A DNA stretch of 34,444 nt from Alkaliphilus hydrothermalis. Lineage in GTDB: Bacteria; Bacillota; Clostridia; Peptostreptococcales; Natronincolaceae. A program made the translations under genes and the position numbers. The notes under the pieces are model-generated. The model was not told where the DNA came from and ran no database searches. It was given only the letters and a program-made list of their open reading frames with translations. Positions 8,057-15,299 of this stretch are shown piece by piece (positions within the stretch are counted from its first letter, which is position 1; each line of letters opens with the position of its first letter). Location: assembly GCF_016908555.1 (NCBI RefSeq), contig NZ_JAFBEE010000025.1, positions 1-34,444 of the forward strand, written 5' to 3'.

Positions 8057-9262
8057 GTGAATCTACAAACAGGTAAAATGTATTGGCCAACAACGTTGTT
8101 AAATCCTCCCACCTATAGATCCCTACAAGAAGATATAGAATGTGATGTTTTAATTGTTGGTGGTGGCAGTTCTGGAGCAATGTGTGCCCAATACCTAAAG
8201 GATACTGGTTTGGAAATTGTGGTTGTTGAGAAGGATAAGGTGGGTTCCGGTAGTACCAGTTCTAATACAGCCCTTATTCAATACACTGGAGAAAAAAGCT
8301 TTACCCAATTGATTAATAGCTTTGGAGAAGAAAAGGCGACCCGTCACTTGAAACTGTGTAAATATGCGATGAAGGAAATTGAAGAGCTTTCCAATACACT
8401 AAGAATTAACCCAAATTTCAACACAAGGGATAGTTTATATTATGCCAGCTACAAGGAAGATGTATCAAAGCTAGAGAAGGAGTATGCACTATTAAAAAAA
8501 CATGGTTTTGATGTAGAATTGTTATCAAAAGAGGATATAAGTAAGCGATATCCTTTTCAGAAAGAATCAGCCATCTATTTCAATAATGATGGAGAATTAA
8601 ATCCCTTAAAGTTTACAACAGGTTTAATGCAACAATTAGAAAATAGTGGTGTGAGAATCTATGAAAACACAGAAGTAAAGGGTCGGGATATTCAAGAGGA
8701 TAGCATCACTTTCTATACAACAAAGGGAAACTCCATCAAAGCCAGTAAGGTGATTATTGCAGCAGGGTACGAAGGATTAGACTTTAAAAAACACAAAAAT
8801 GCTGTCATTACTAGCTCCTATGCAGTTGTAACTAACCCAATAAAAGATTTTTCACCATGGTATAATAGGACATTAATCTGGGAGACGGCCCGTCCATATA
8901 TTTATATGAGAACCACAGAAGACAATCGAGTAATTATCGGTGGACTAGATGAAAATACGACCTATGCCGATCAAAGAGATTCTAAGCTAATGGCCAAAAA
9001 AGACCGTTTAATAGAAGAATTTCATAAACTTTTTCCAACCATTGAGGCATATCCGGAATTTTATGTATCCGCCTACTATGGAGGCACCCATGATGGAATG
9101 CCCATGATAGGAATATATGATGAGCTCCCCCATTGTTATGTTGTGATGGGATATGGGGATAACGGATTGGTGTATAACATGGTTTTAGCAAAAATCCTTG
9201 GAGAGGTGATCACAAAAGGCTCAAATCCAGACTTAGAGCTATATCTTCAAAGCCTTCGATAA
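8057..9262 (+). CDS. FAD-dependent oxidoreductase, DAO (glycine/D-amino acid oxidase) family
   Basis: A 401-residue flavoprotein of the DAO superfamily, which oxidises amines or amino acids using FAD. The dinucleotide-binding turn is DVLIVGGGSSGAMCAQYL at about 29-46, followed by VVVEKDKVGSGSTSSNTAL, the typical FAD-contact segment. The C-terminal GMPMIGIYDELPHCYVVMGYGDNGLVYNMVLAKIL is the usual closing FAD motif. The GTG start is preceded by GAGGTGG. There is no signal peptide or Rieske domain. It is a single-gene unit with its own terminator. The substrate cannot be told; the conserved motifs make a dead enzyme unlikely. Confidence 0.88.
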   Translation: MNLQTGKMYWPTTLLNPPTYRSLQEDIECDVLIVGGGSSGAMCAQYLKDTGLEIVVVEKDKVGSGSTSSNTALIQYTGEKSFTQLINSFGEEKATRHLKLCKYAMKEIEELSNTLRINPNFNTRDSLYYASYKEDVSKLEKEYALLKKHGFDVELLSKEDISKRYPFQKESAIYFNNDGELNPLKFTTGLMQQLENSGVRIYENTEVKGRDIQEDSITFYTTKGNSIKASKVIIAAGYEGLDFKKHKNAVITSSYAVVTNPIKDFSPWYNRTLIWETARPYIYMRTTEDNRVIIGGLDENTTYADQRDSKLMAKKDRLIEEFHKLFPTIEAYPEFYVSAYYGGTHDGMPMIGIYDELPHCYVVMGYGDNGLVYNMVLAKILGEVITKGSNPDLELYLQSLR

Positions 9263-9290
9263 AGGAAAATCCATAAGATAGCTGTTAAAG

Positions 9291-9333
9291 AAAAAGTATT
9301 CTAACATAAAGAATGTATAGGATGCTTTTTTTT
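9291..9333 (+). terminator. Intrinsic terminator after the DAO-family gene
   Basis: AAAAGTATTCTA (ending at about 9303) pairs with TAGGATGCTTTT (from about 9319) using two G-U pairs, followed by a run of T. It sits about 30 bases after the stop codon. Confidence 0.7.
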
Positions 9334-9620
9334 ATTTTCTACAACCTAAAGTTTCTCACCCAAATTGAAATATTCTATTTCCCTCAATCATATTGATAAT
9401 AGAGTACAAAAATTTAAAAAAAGGATTTACGGTTTGGGGAAAAAATTTCTAATATGTACTCTTATCATATCTCTACAGGGTGAATGGTGCCAAAGTTCAT
9501 AGATGGAGAAACTTTAGACACTAGCAATCAATATGCTATAGGATGTACAACAGGGATATAAATAAATATGGTTAATTGTGTAAATACAATACGTTCGTTG
9601 ATGAAGAATAAAAAATAATT
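9334..9620. other. Gene-free intergenic stretch
   Basis: I see no supported gene, RNA structure or repeat here; only short frames with frequent stops. It separates two converging FAD-oxidoreductase genes. Confidence 0.4.
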
Positions 9621-9665
9621 ACTCCCTATAGATTTGACCTAGTATTAGTCGAGCCTCTAGGGAGT
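9621..9665 (-). terminator. Terminator of the CrtI-like gene (works in both directions)
   Basis: ACTCCCTATAG (9621-9631) pairs with CTCTAGGGAGT (9655-9665) with one mismatch. It is flanked by A-rich sequence on the left and TTTTATTT on the right, and lies immediately after the minus-strand stop. Confidence 0.75.
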
Positions 9666-9670
9666 TTTAT

Positions 9671-11176
9671 TTAATAGAATCGTGATGATGTATCCTTTAA
9701 AATTTCCTCAGTCACCAGTTTACTGGAGAGTAATACAATAGAAACCCCGGGGCCAGGGTGCACAGAACTACCTACAAAGTATAAATTTTTTACTTGCGTA
9801 GATTTAAAATGAGGTCTAAAGTAATTTGTCTGGGTCAGAGTGGGACTAAGTCCGTAGGCAGTACCTCCATAGGAGTTAAAGTCATTTTTTAAGTCCTTTG
9901 GTGTGAAATATCCCTCGTATTCAATATTTTCTTCTAAATCCTCTAGGCCTTTGATGGTTTTGAGGGTATCAACAATCCTGTTCCTCATATCCATTACAGT
10001 TGCTTTATCCCAAGAGATACTATCAAACAATAGATTAGGCACTCGAACAACGACACTTAAACTTTCACCTTCATTTTTAATCATGCTATCATCTATTCCA
10101 GTAGGACAATAAATATACATTGAGGCATCTGGAGGTAACTTCCCTGTAAAAGCAAACTCAACATTTTCTTTAAAGTTAGTATTTAAATATAGATTATGAA
10201 CAGAAAGTTGAGGATACTTCGTTTTCAATCCTAAATAGAGAATGAAGGAGGAGCAGGAATACTTCATCTCTTTTAACTTCTCCTTTGTATATTCACCTTT
10301 ATGATGGCCGCTTTTAATCAAGTGCGCCATTGTATAGGGGAAATCGGCATTACTTACGATAATATCGCCGTATACCTCATCCAGTTCTTTGGATTTAACA
10401 CCGATGGCCTTGTCATCTGAAATAATAATCTCATCTACAGAATAATTGGTGATGATTTCTCCTCCTAATTGGTAGATAACCTTTTCTAGAGCTTTGATAT
10501 ATGAGTATACTCCCCCTCGTAGATGCCAAAGACCATATAATTGGGAAATAACAGGAACTAAAGCATAAATACTAGGGCCCTCATAGGGCGATACCCCAAC
10601 ATATAAGGATTGATAGCATAAGAAATTGATTAACTTTTCATCCTTAATATATTCAGAAATCAATTGATAAGAGGTAGAAAAAGCCTTTGTTTTTAAGGCG
10701 CTTATTAAAGATGATGGGTTGAAAAAGTCCACTGGATTCTCAAAAGACCTCTGCAGAAAATCCCTATTGGCAATATTATACCTTTCATATACTTCTCCAA
10801 ACAATTTTATGTAACCAATAGAATCTTCTATCGAAAAGCTTTCTAAGGTTTTGATTAAAGACACTAAATCTCTTGAAAAATCATATTGCGTGCCATCGGG
10901 ATAAAAACAGCGATAGGTAGGATCTATTTTTACAAATTCAATATAGTCATTGAAATCTAGATGAGCATAACTAAAAACCTCTTCAAGTATCTCACGATTC
11001 AATAAAATTGAAGCAGTTAAATCAAACGTAAAAGGGTCATGTATCAGTTGATTAGTTCTACCACCAATTGTTTTTTGCTTTTCATAAATCTTTACATTGT
11101 ACCCTCTACTGAGGAGTCTAATGGCAGTAGCCAATCCCCCTACACCAGCACCAATGATGATTACCGACTTTTTCAT
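9671..11176 (-). CDS. CrtI/CrtN-like NAD(P)/FAD-dependent oxidoreductase (phytoene desaturase family)
   Basis: A 501-residue flavoprotein of the phytoene (or diapophytoene) desaturase family. The N-terminal FAD turn is VIIIGAGVGGLATAIRLLSRGYNVKIYEK, then GGRTNQ. The C-terminal family motif is NLYFVGSSVHPGPGVSIVLLSSKLV. The length is typical. The ATG is preceded by GAGGTGAGAAA on the minus strand. No carotenoid synthase or other terpenoid gene is nearby, so a role in pigment synthesis is unproven. Family members also act as retinol-saturase-like or other polyene oxidoreductases, so I name only the family. It stands alone between two terminators or intergenic gaps. Confidence 0.85.
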   Translation of the reverse strand: MKKSVIIIGAGVGGLATAIRLLSRGYNVKIYEKQKTIGGRTNQLIHDPFTFDLTASILLNREILEEVFSYAHLDFNDYIEFVKIDPTYRCFYPDGTQYDFSRDLVSLIKTLESFSIEDSIGYIKLFGEVYERYNIANRDFLQRSFENPVDFFNPSSLISALKTKAFSTSYQLISEYIKDEKLINFLCYQSLYVGVSPYEGPSIYALVPVISQLYGLWHLRGGVYSYIKALEKVIYQLGGEIITNYSVDEIIISDDKAIGVKSKELDEVYGDIIVSNADFPYTMAHLIKSGHHKGEYTKEKLKEMKYSCSSFILYLGLKTKYPQLSVHNLYLNTNFKENVEFAFTGKLPPDASMYIYCPTGIDDSMIKNEGESLSVVVRVPNLLFDSISWDKATVMDMRNRIVDTLKTIKGLEDLEENIEYEGYFTPKDLKNDFNSYGGTAYGLSPTLTQTNYFRPHFKSTQVKNLYFVGSSVHPGPGVSIVLLSSKLVTEEILKDTSSRFY

Positions 11177-11282
11177 TTTCTCACCTCAATAACATTAACT
11201 TAGTATGATTAGTATCTTCAAAGAGGTTATCCTTTAAACTTATTTAATACTTAATCTAATTAAAAAATCATCTAAATAGCAA

Positions 11283-11311
11283 TTTACAAATAATAACATT
11301 TGCGATAGTAT
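11283..11311 (+). promoter_or_regulatory. Probable sigma-A promoter of the sdpR-like operon
   Basis: TTTACA at 11283-11288 and TAGTAT at 11306-11311 are separated by 17 bases. The transcription start would fall inside the palindrome described next, which suits repression by the first gene's product. Confidence 0.55.
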
Positions 11312-11335
11312 CTATTTAAACAATCGTTTAAATAG
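11312..11335 (+). promoter_or_regulatory. Perfect palindromic operator for the SdpR-like repressor
   Basis: CTATTTAAAC (11312-11321), a 4-base spacer AATC, and GTTTAAATAG (11326-11335) form a perfect 10+10 inverted repeat. It begins right after the -10 box and runs into the ribosome binding site of the ArsR-type gene. ArsR/SmtB dimers bind such dyads, so this is very likely the autoregulatory operator; binding itself is inferred. Confidence 0.75.
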
Positions 11336-11344
11336 GAGGATAAT

Positions 11345-11623
11345 ATGGGATTTCCTGAAACCTTTAAAGCACTGGCTGATCCAGTGAGAAGAGATATTTT
11401 AATATTACTAAAAAAAGGTAAGCTACCGGCTGGAGAAATTGGAGCCCATTTTGATATTAGTGGTGCAGCAATCTCCTATCATCTAGGACAACTAAAGAAG
11501 GCTGATTTAATATATGAGAGCAAATATAAAAACTATATTTTTTATGAGCTAAATACGTCGGTCTTTGAAGAAATGATGTTATGGTTTGCACAATTTAGAG
11601 GAGGGATAGAGGATGAAGAGTAG
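11345..11623 (+). CDS. sdpR: SdpR-type autorepressor (ArsR/SmtB-family winged helix)
   Basis: A 92-residue ArsR-family DNA-binding protein of the SdpR subgroup. The winged helix-turn-helix runs through most of it: FKALADPVRRDILILLKKG, then SGAAISYHLGQLKKADLI as the recognition helix, and a beta wing at ESKYKNYIFYELNTS. There are no metal-binding Cys/His motifs, which fits SdpR rather than metal sensors. The ATG follows AGGAGGATAAT. Its end overlaps the SdpI-like gene by 11 bases. In Bacillus, SdpR represses its own operon and is sequestered by SdpI when toxin binds; the same logic is likely here, but no toxin gene (sdpABC) is in the window. Confidence 0.88.
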   Translation: MGFPETFKALADPVRRDILILLKKGKLPAGEIGAHFDISGAAISYHLGQLKKADLIYESKYKNYIFYELNTSVFEEMMLWFAQFRGGIEDEE

Positions 11624-12281
11624 GTATATAAAAGTATATTGGGTTTTGGCGGTACTGCCGTTGGTGGTTACCCTTGTGGCAATGCCCTTATTTCCAGAAA
11701 AAGTACCGATGCACTACAATGCTGCAGGTGAGATTACTCGATGGGGAAGTAAGTATGAGCAGTTAATATTTCCAGTAATTATTTTGGCAATGGCATTTTT
11801 GGTGAAATGGATGATTAAACTAACCGTTAAAGAAGAAAGTGATGGATCAAATATGAAAGCCTTATTAATGGTGGGAGCCAGTACTTTAATGCTATTTAAT
11901 GGAATGAATTCAATAATCTTATATAATGGATATCTTTCCAAAACAGATATAGGTACATCAATAGACCTTAGTAAAGCCACTGCTTCATTACTGGGTATAG
12001 TATTAATTATCATTGGAAATGTACTCCCAAAATGCAAACAAAATGCCATAATTGGTATTAGAACTCCTTGGACTTTGAAGGATAAGAATGTCTGGTATAA
12101 AACCCACAGGGTTGGGGGGCCAGTTATGATGATAGGAGGAATTATTAGTACTGTTATCACTGGAATTTTTTTAGAGGGTATAGTGGCCCAGTTATTTGTA
12201 GTAGGAATTTTGATAGTTGTCTCATTGATTTTAACAATCTACTCCTATAGGGTATACTGTGACCAGAGAATAAAAAGTTAA
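11613..12281 (+). CDS. sdpI: SdpI-family membrane protein (immunity / signal receptor)
   Basis: A 222-residue membrane protein of the SdpI family, with an N-terminal DUF1648-like part (EKVPMHYNAAGEITRWGSKYE) and the SdpI signature IGIRTPWTLKDKNVWYKTHRVGGP near 148-172. About six hydrophobic segments are visible (about 9-26, 46-65, 78-98, 118-136, 172-190, 193-213). In Bacillus, SdpI gives immunity to the SdpC toxin and relays its presence to SdpR. The overlap with the repressor gene supports the same two-gene module. The length is normal and nothing is missing. Its ligand here is unknown. Confidence 0.88.
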   Translation: MKSRYIKVYWVLAVLPLVVTLVAMPLFPEKVPMHYNAAGEITRWGSKYEQLIFPVIILAMAFLVKWMIKLTVKEESDGSNMKALLMVGASTLMLFNGMNSIILYNGYLSKTDIGTSIDLSKATASLLGIVLIIIGNVLPKCKQNAIIGIRTPWTLKDKNVWYKTHRVGGPVMMIGGIISTVITGIFLEGIVAQLFVVGILIVVSLILTIYSYRVYCDQRIKS

Positions 12282-12283
12282 GA

Positions 12284-12313
12284 AAAGATCAGCCCATCGG
12301 GCTGATCATCTTT
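12284..12313. terminator. Bidirectional terminator between sdpI and the EamA gene
   Basis: GATCAGCCC (12287-12295) and GGGCTGATC (12299-12307) form a perfect 9-base stem with a 3-base loop, flanked by AAAA on the left and a T-containing tail on the right. It serves the two converging genes. Confidence 0.8.
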
Positions 12314-12325
12314 ATGGAGAATAAA

Positions 12326-13267
12326 TTATACCCTTTTACCCACTGGCATCCCTTTAAAATCTCTGGTGGGGAGGGTTTTCATTTTAGCAGTTTGAACCAA
12401 GAATACACCAGTTAAAATAATACCAGTACATAGTATTACTTCTATAGATACAGGCTCATCAAGAACTAAAAAGCCAAGAAATATTGCAACAAGAGGATTT
12501 ACATAAGCATAGGTTCCTGCCTTGGCAGCAGGCCATCTCATTAGAATGTAAACATAGCAACTATAGGCTAATATCGATCCAAATACAGCTAGATACAGGA
12601 TTGCCCCCACGCCTCTCAAGCTTAGATTAACTCTTGAAGCTTCACCAAGGAAAAGGCCGATTAAGGTTAGTACTATCCCCCCAGCCAACATTTGTATTCC
12701 TATATGGGTAACAATAGAACCTGTTGCTTTAAATTGTTTTGAGTAAACAGAGCCACCAGACCAGAAAATAGTAGCACATACCAAAAGTAAAGCTCCAATG
12801 ACATCAATTGCTCCAGTACCAGAGCTAGTAGCAACCAACAGCACCACCCCTGAAAACCCAAGGATCAAACCTAACCAAGCTCTGCTACTAATCTTGCTGC
12901 TACCAGGTAAACAAAGCTCTATCAAGGCCATAAAAATAGGCATTGAGGCAACAATTAGAGAAGTGATGCCAGAATGAACCCACTGACTAGCCAATACTAC
13001 CAGCCCGTTACCCCCCACCAACAAGAAAAGTCCCACAATTGAATGTCTACGAACATCCAATCGGTTGGGAAAATCTAATCCCTTTAACTTGGCATAGGTT
13101 ATCATAGCTAGACCCGCCAGTAAAAATCTAAAGCCTGCAAATAAAGCTGGTGGAAAAGCACTAACCCCTATCCGTATAGCTAAATAAGTAGAGCCCCATA
13201 CAATACAAACACATAAAAAGGCTAATATGTTTTTTTGCTCCTCTTTGTTCTTGATCAACTCCATCAT
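12326..13267 (-). CDS. EamA-family (DMT superfamily) transporter
   Basis: An inner-membrane transporter with two EamA repeats and about ten membrane helices, typical of drug/metabolite or amino acid exporters. The first repeat begins ILAFLCVCIVWGSTYLAIRIGVSAFPPALFAGFRFLLAG, and the second covers about the last 140 residues with LVAIFLGFLVLDEPVSIEVILCTGIILTGVFLV. I place the start at the ATG at 13267, or the adjacent one at 13264: AGGGGG lies 4 and 7 bases upstream of them. An in-frame ATG at 13288 adds seven residues but would put the ribosome binding site inside the gene. The substrate is unknown. It is a single-gene unit. Confidence 0.87.
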   Translation of the reverse strand: MMELIKNKEEQKNILAFLCVCIVWGSTYLAIRIGVSAFPPALFAGFRFLLAGLAMITYAKLKGLDFPNRLDVRRHSIVGLFLLVGGNGLVVLASQWVHSGITSLIVASMPIFMALIELCLPGSSKISSRAWLGLILGFSGVVLLVATSSGTGAIDVIGALLLVCATIFWSGGSVYSKQFKATGSIVTHIGIQMLAGGIVLTLIGLFLGEASRVNLSLRGVGAILYLAVFGSILAYSCYVYILMRWPAAKAGTYAYVNPLVAIFLGFLVLDEPVSIEVILCTGIILTGVFLVQTAKMKTLPTRDFKGMPVGKRV

Positions 13268-13288
13268 AATGCCCCCTAAAAAAGTCAT

Positions 13289-13744
13289 ATTTATAGATTA
13301 ATTATAACCTATTTCTGTTGGATATTTTATTTTAATTTAGAAATATTTATAGTCAAAATATTGATTTCATACAATGAGGGTAGACATAATTTTATAAAAA
13401 AATTGCATATTGTACAATATACAACAAAATCCGACAAATCAAGCGTGTTATAATAGTAACAATCTATATCAATATTATCATTGATTTATTCAGGGACTAA
13501 AGGATAGCGGTAAATTGCAGTTAGATGAAGTTGAAGAGATAATGAGTGACATCCAAGCCACAGGAGAAATTTACCCACTGCTGGAGGTGGTAAATAAAAT
13601 GAGTGAAGGTTAGTCTATGGTTCCTATTTACAATAAATCCAACTAATTCAAAATTTTTTTACTTTAATTTAAGAATGCTGAAGGAATTTGGCTAAAAATG
13701 TCTAATATACAATTAGGACTAAAGTCTTATTTTAAAATGAAAAT
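13289..13744. other. Intergenic region with a short gene remnant
   Basis: This AT-rich stretch should contain the divergent promoters. An open frame on the plus strand ends at TAG 13611-13613 and reads ...LQLDEVEEIMSDIQATGEIYPLLEVVNKMSEG. Its upstream end hits a stop at about 13482 without an ATG; a TTG at 13515 has AAAGGA ten bases ahead. The amphipathic, protein-like reading suggests the C-terminal remnant of a lost gene, or a 32-residue peptide. I do not recognise it. Confidence 0.35.
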
Positions 13745-13830
13745 ATGAGTAAAAAGCAAACTTATTGAAAGATAAGGACGCAAAGTCATGTGTCTACGGA
13801 ATAATTCTATGATCGACAGACTGCCATAAA
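13745..13830 (+). ncRNA. Cyclic di-GMP-I riboswitch (GEMM-I)
   Basis: The aptamer hallmarks are in order: GCAAAC at 13756-13761, a CTTAT/ATAAG stem capped by a GAAA-containing tetraloop-like turn, the conserved GGACGCAAAGTC at 13776-13787, a second stem with CTACGG...ATGATCGACAG, and CTGCC at about 13821-13825. This is the GEMM-I pattern, which binds c-di-GMP. A terminator follows within about 25 bases, and then a diguanylate cyclase gene. The edges are approximate because the closing stem was judged by eye. Confidence 0.85.
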
Positions 13831-13850
13831 CAACCATGTATTCCAACTCT

Positions 13851-13879
13851 GGCATCTGTGTTTTGCAGATGTTTTTTTG
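13851..13879 (+). terminator. Expression-platform terminator of the c-di-GMP riboswitch
   Basis: CATCTG (13853-13858) pairs with CAGATG (13866-13871), followed by seven T residues. It lies between the aptamer and the GGDEF gene's ribosome binding site, so c-di-GMP binding probably decides read-through. The direction (on or off) cannot be read reliably by eye. Confidence 0.8.
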
Positions 13880-13918
13880 TTAGGTTAATATGAGGATTCT
13901 AAGGAGGGTAGACATCTT

Positions 13919-14617
13919 ATGGAAAGAAATAGAATAAAGTACTCCATAATCATTATCATACTAATTTTATCAGGTATTTTATTTATCAAAATAGATAGCA
14001 ATCAAGTAGATCTAATTAATAATAAGCATTCAACCCTATTGCTGGTGTTGTTTATATGTTTAACTTATCAATATCATAAAAAACAAAGAGAAATAGCTAT
14101 CCTAAGTAGGAAGGCTTCCTTAGATATCATGACAGGAAGCTTAAACAGAGAAACAGGACTAATTTGCTTAGAAGAACACATGGAGTTATGTAGACGACAT
14201 AAAAAAAGCTTGGTGATTGGATTTATTGATATCAATAATCTTAAAGAAGTCAATGATGTATTGGGTCACAAAGAAGGAGATAACCTAATTATTGCTATTG
14301 TAGATATTATAAAAGCTAATTTGAGAAAAGAAGATCAGATATGTAGACTAGGAGGAGATGAATTTTTAATTATTTTAAGTAACTGTGATATTGCAGAAGG
14401 TCAAAATATCTGGAGTAGAATTGAACAGAGCCTTGGTGAAGAAAATCACAAGAGACAGTATCGGTACAAGATGTCTGCTAGTATTGGATTGGCAGAATTC
14501 AATCATGATAAAATGATCTTAATAGAGGATTTGCTAGAAATAGCAGACAAGAAAATGTATATAAATAAAAGAGAACATAAGAGACGTTTAAATGGGGGAG
14601 AGAAAACGATTACTTAA
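13919..14617 (+). CDS. Membrane-anchored GGDEF diguanylate cyclase
   Basis: A 232-residue diguanylate cyclase, predicted to make c-di-GMP from two GTP at the membrane. Two hydrophobic segments (about 9-25 and 38-50) precede the GGDEF domain (about 65-225). The active-site loop is intact: RLGGDEFLI with GGDEF at 145-149. The inhibitory I-site RxxD is present at Arg136-Asp139, exactly five residues before it, so product inhibition is expected. DxLTGxxNR is seen as DIMTGSLNR. No EAL domain or extracytoplasmic sensor is present. AAGGAGGG lies 10 bases before the ATG. The upstream c-di-GMP riboswitch implies feedback control by the enzyme's own product. Confidence 0.92.
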   Translation: MERNRIKYSIIIIILILSGILFIKIDSNQVDLINNKHSTLLLVLFICLTYQYHKKQREIAILSRKASLDIMTGSLNRETGLICLEEHMELCRRHKKSLVIGFIDINNLKEVNDVLGHKEGDNLIIAIVDIIKANLRKEDQICRLGGDEFLIILSNCDIAEGQNIWSRIEQSLGEENHKRQYRYKMSASIGLAEFNHDKMILIEDLLEIADKKMYINKREHKRRLNGGEKTIT

Positions 14618-15124
14618 TAAAAATAGTCCAATATATTTTTGAGATTATGTTTTAACTTTCCCATCACTAATGATACTAAAAGAAATTGCAATAAATACTT
14701 TTGGACTTTGCCTCCTTTACATATGTTACAACTAGTGATACAATTATGAATAATGACAATATTTGTGAAAGGGGAAAGTAAGTCTATGACGCCATCTAAT
14801 TGCTAATATTAATTTATTAAAATTAATATGTATTTTATATTGAGTTTAAATTGCCTAATTTATTGGGTTTTATTACTATGCTCATTATGGAATAGTGCAA
14901 ATTAGAAGGGTGCTTACTTTACTAGAATTCAATACTATTAATTACTCTAAAACTCTATTGGCAATGGTGCTTTGGGTGTTGAACCAGATGGTTTTAAAAA
15001 GATAACTCAAGAATATTGGAATAACATATCTGTCTTTGATCGTTATTGATTTTACTTGAGTTTACTGGACTATGAATGTACCATATCTGGTTTTTAGATA
15101 GTTATAGTAATCTATGTATATTTT
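14618..15124. other. Intergenic region with degraded coding sequence
   Basis: A tiny open frame, ATG 14786 to TAA 14806 (MTPSNC), has AAAGGGGAAAG ahead of it and could be a leader peptide. A protein-like frame at 14951-15049, after a stop, reads NSIGNGALGVEPDGFKKITQEYWNNISVFDRY and ends at TGA. It has no start codon and looks like the C-terminus of a decayed gene I do not recognise. No intact gene is present. Confidence 0.35.
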
Positions 15125-15161
15125 AGACTGTAAGAAGATCAATCTTCTTGCGGTCTTTTTT
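15125..15161 (+). terminator. Strong terminator in the leader of the ABC-F gene
   Basis: AGACTGTAAGAAGAT (15125-15139) pairs with ATCTTCTTGCGGTCT (15142-15156) over 15 positions with two G-U pairs and a two-base nominal loop, followed by six T. It may end upstream transcription or act as an attenuator for the ABC-F gene 140 bases downstream. A 15-base segment of its left side, 15131-15145, is repeated exactly at 15257-15271. Confidence 0.75.
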
Positions 15162-15299
15162 ATTCACTTCATCATTAGATTAGAGCTATAGCAATTAATA
15201 AAAAAAGCATTTTTTTTAAAAAAAAATAGTAGAGTAGTTCTTCGTTTGCATGTCCATAAGAAGATCAATCTAGAAGACTGCCAAAGGAAGGGATAAATT

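Noticed and set aside
11714..12160. 148-codon minus-strand open frame
   Set aside because: Antisense of the SdpI-like gene; Ile/Pro-rich shadow of membrane helices.
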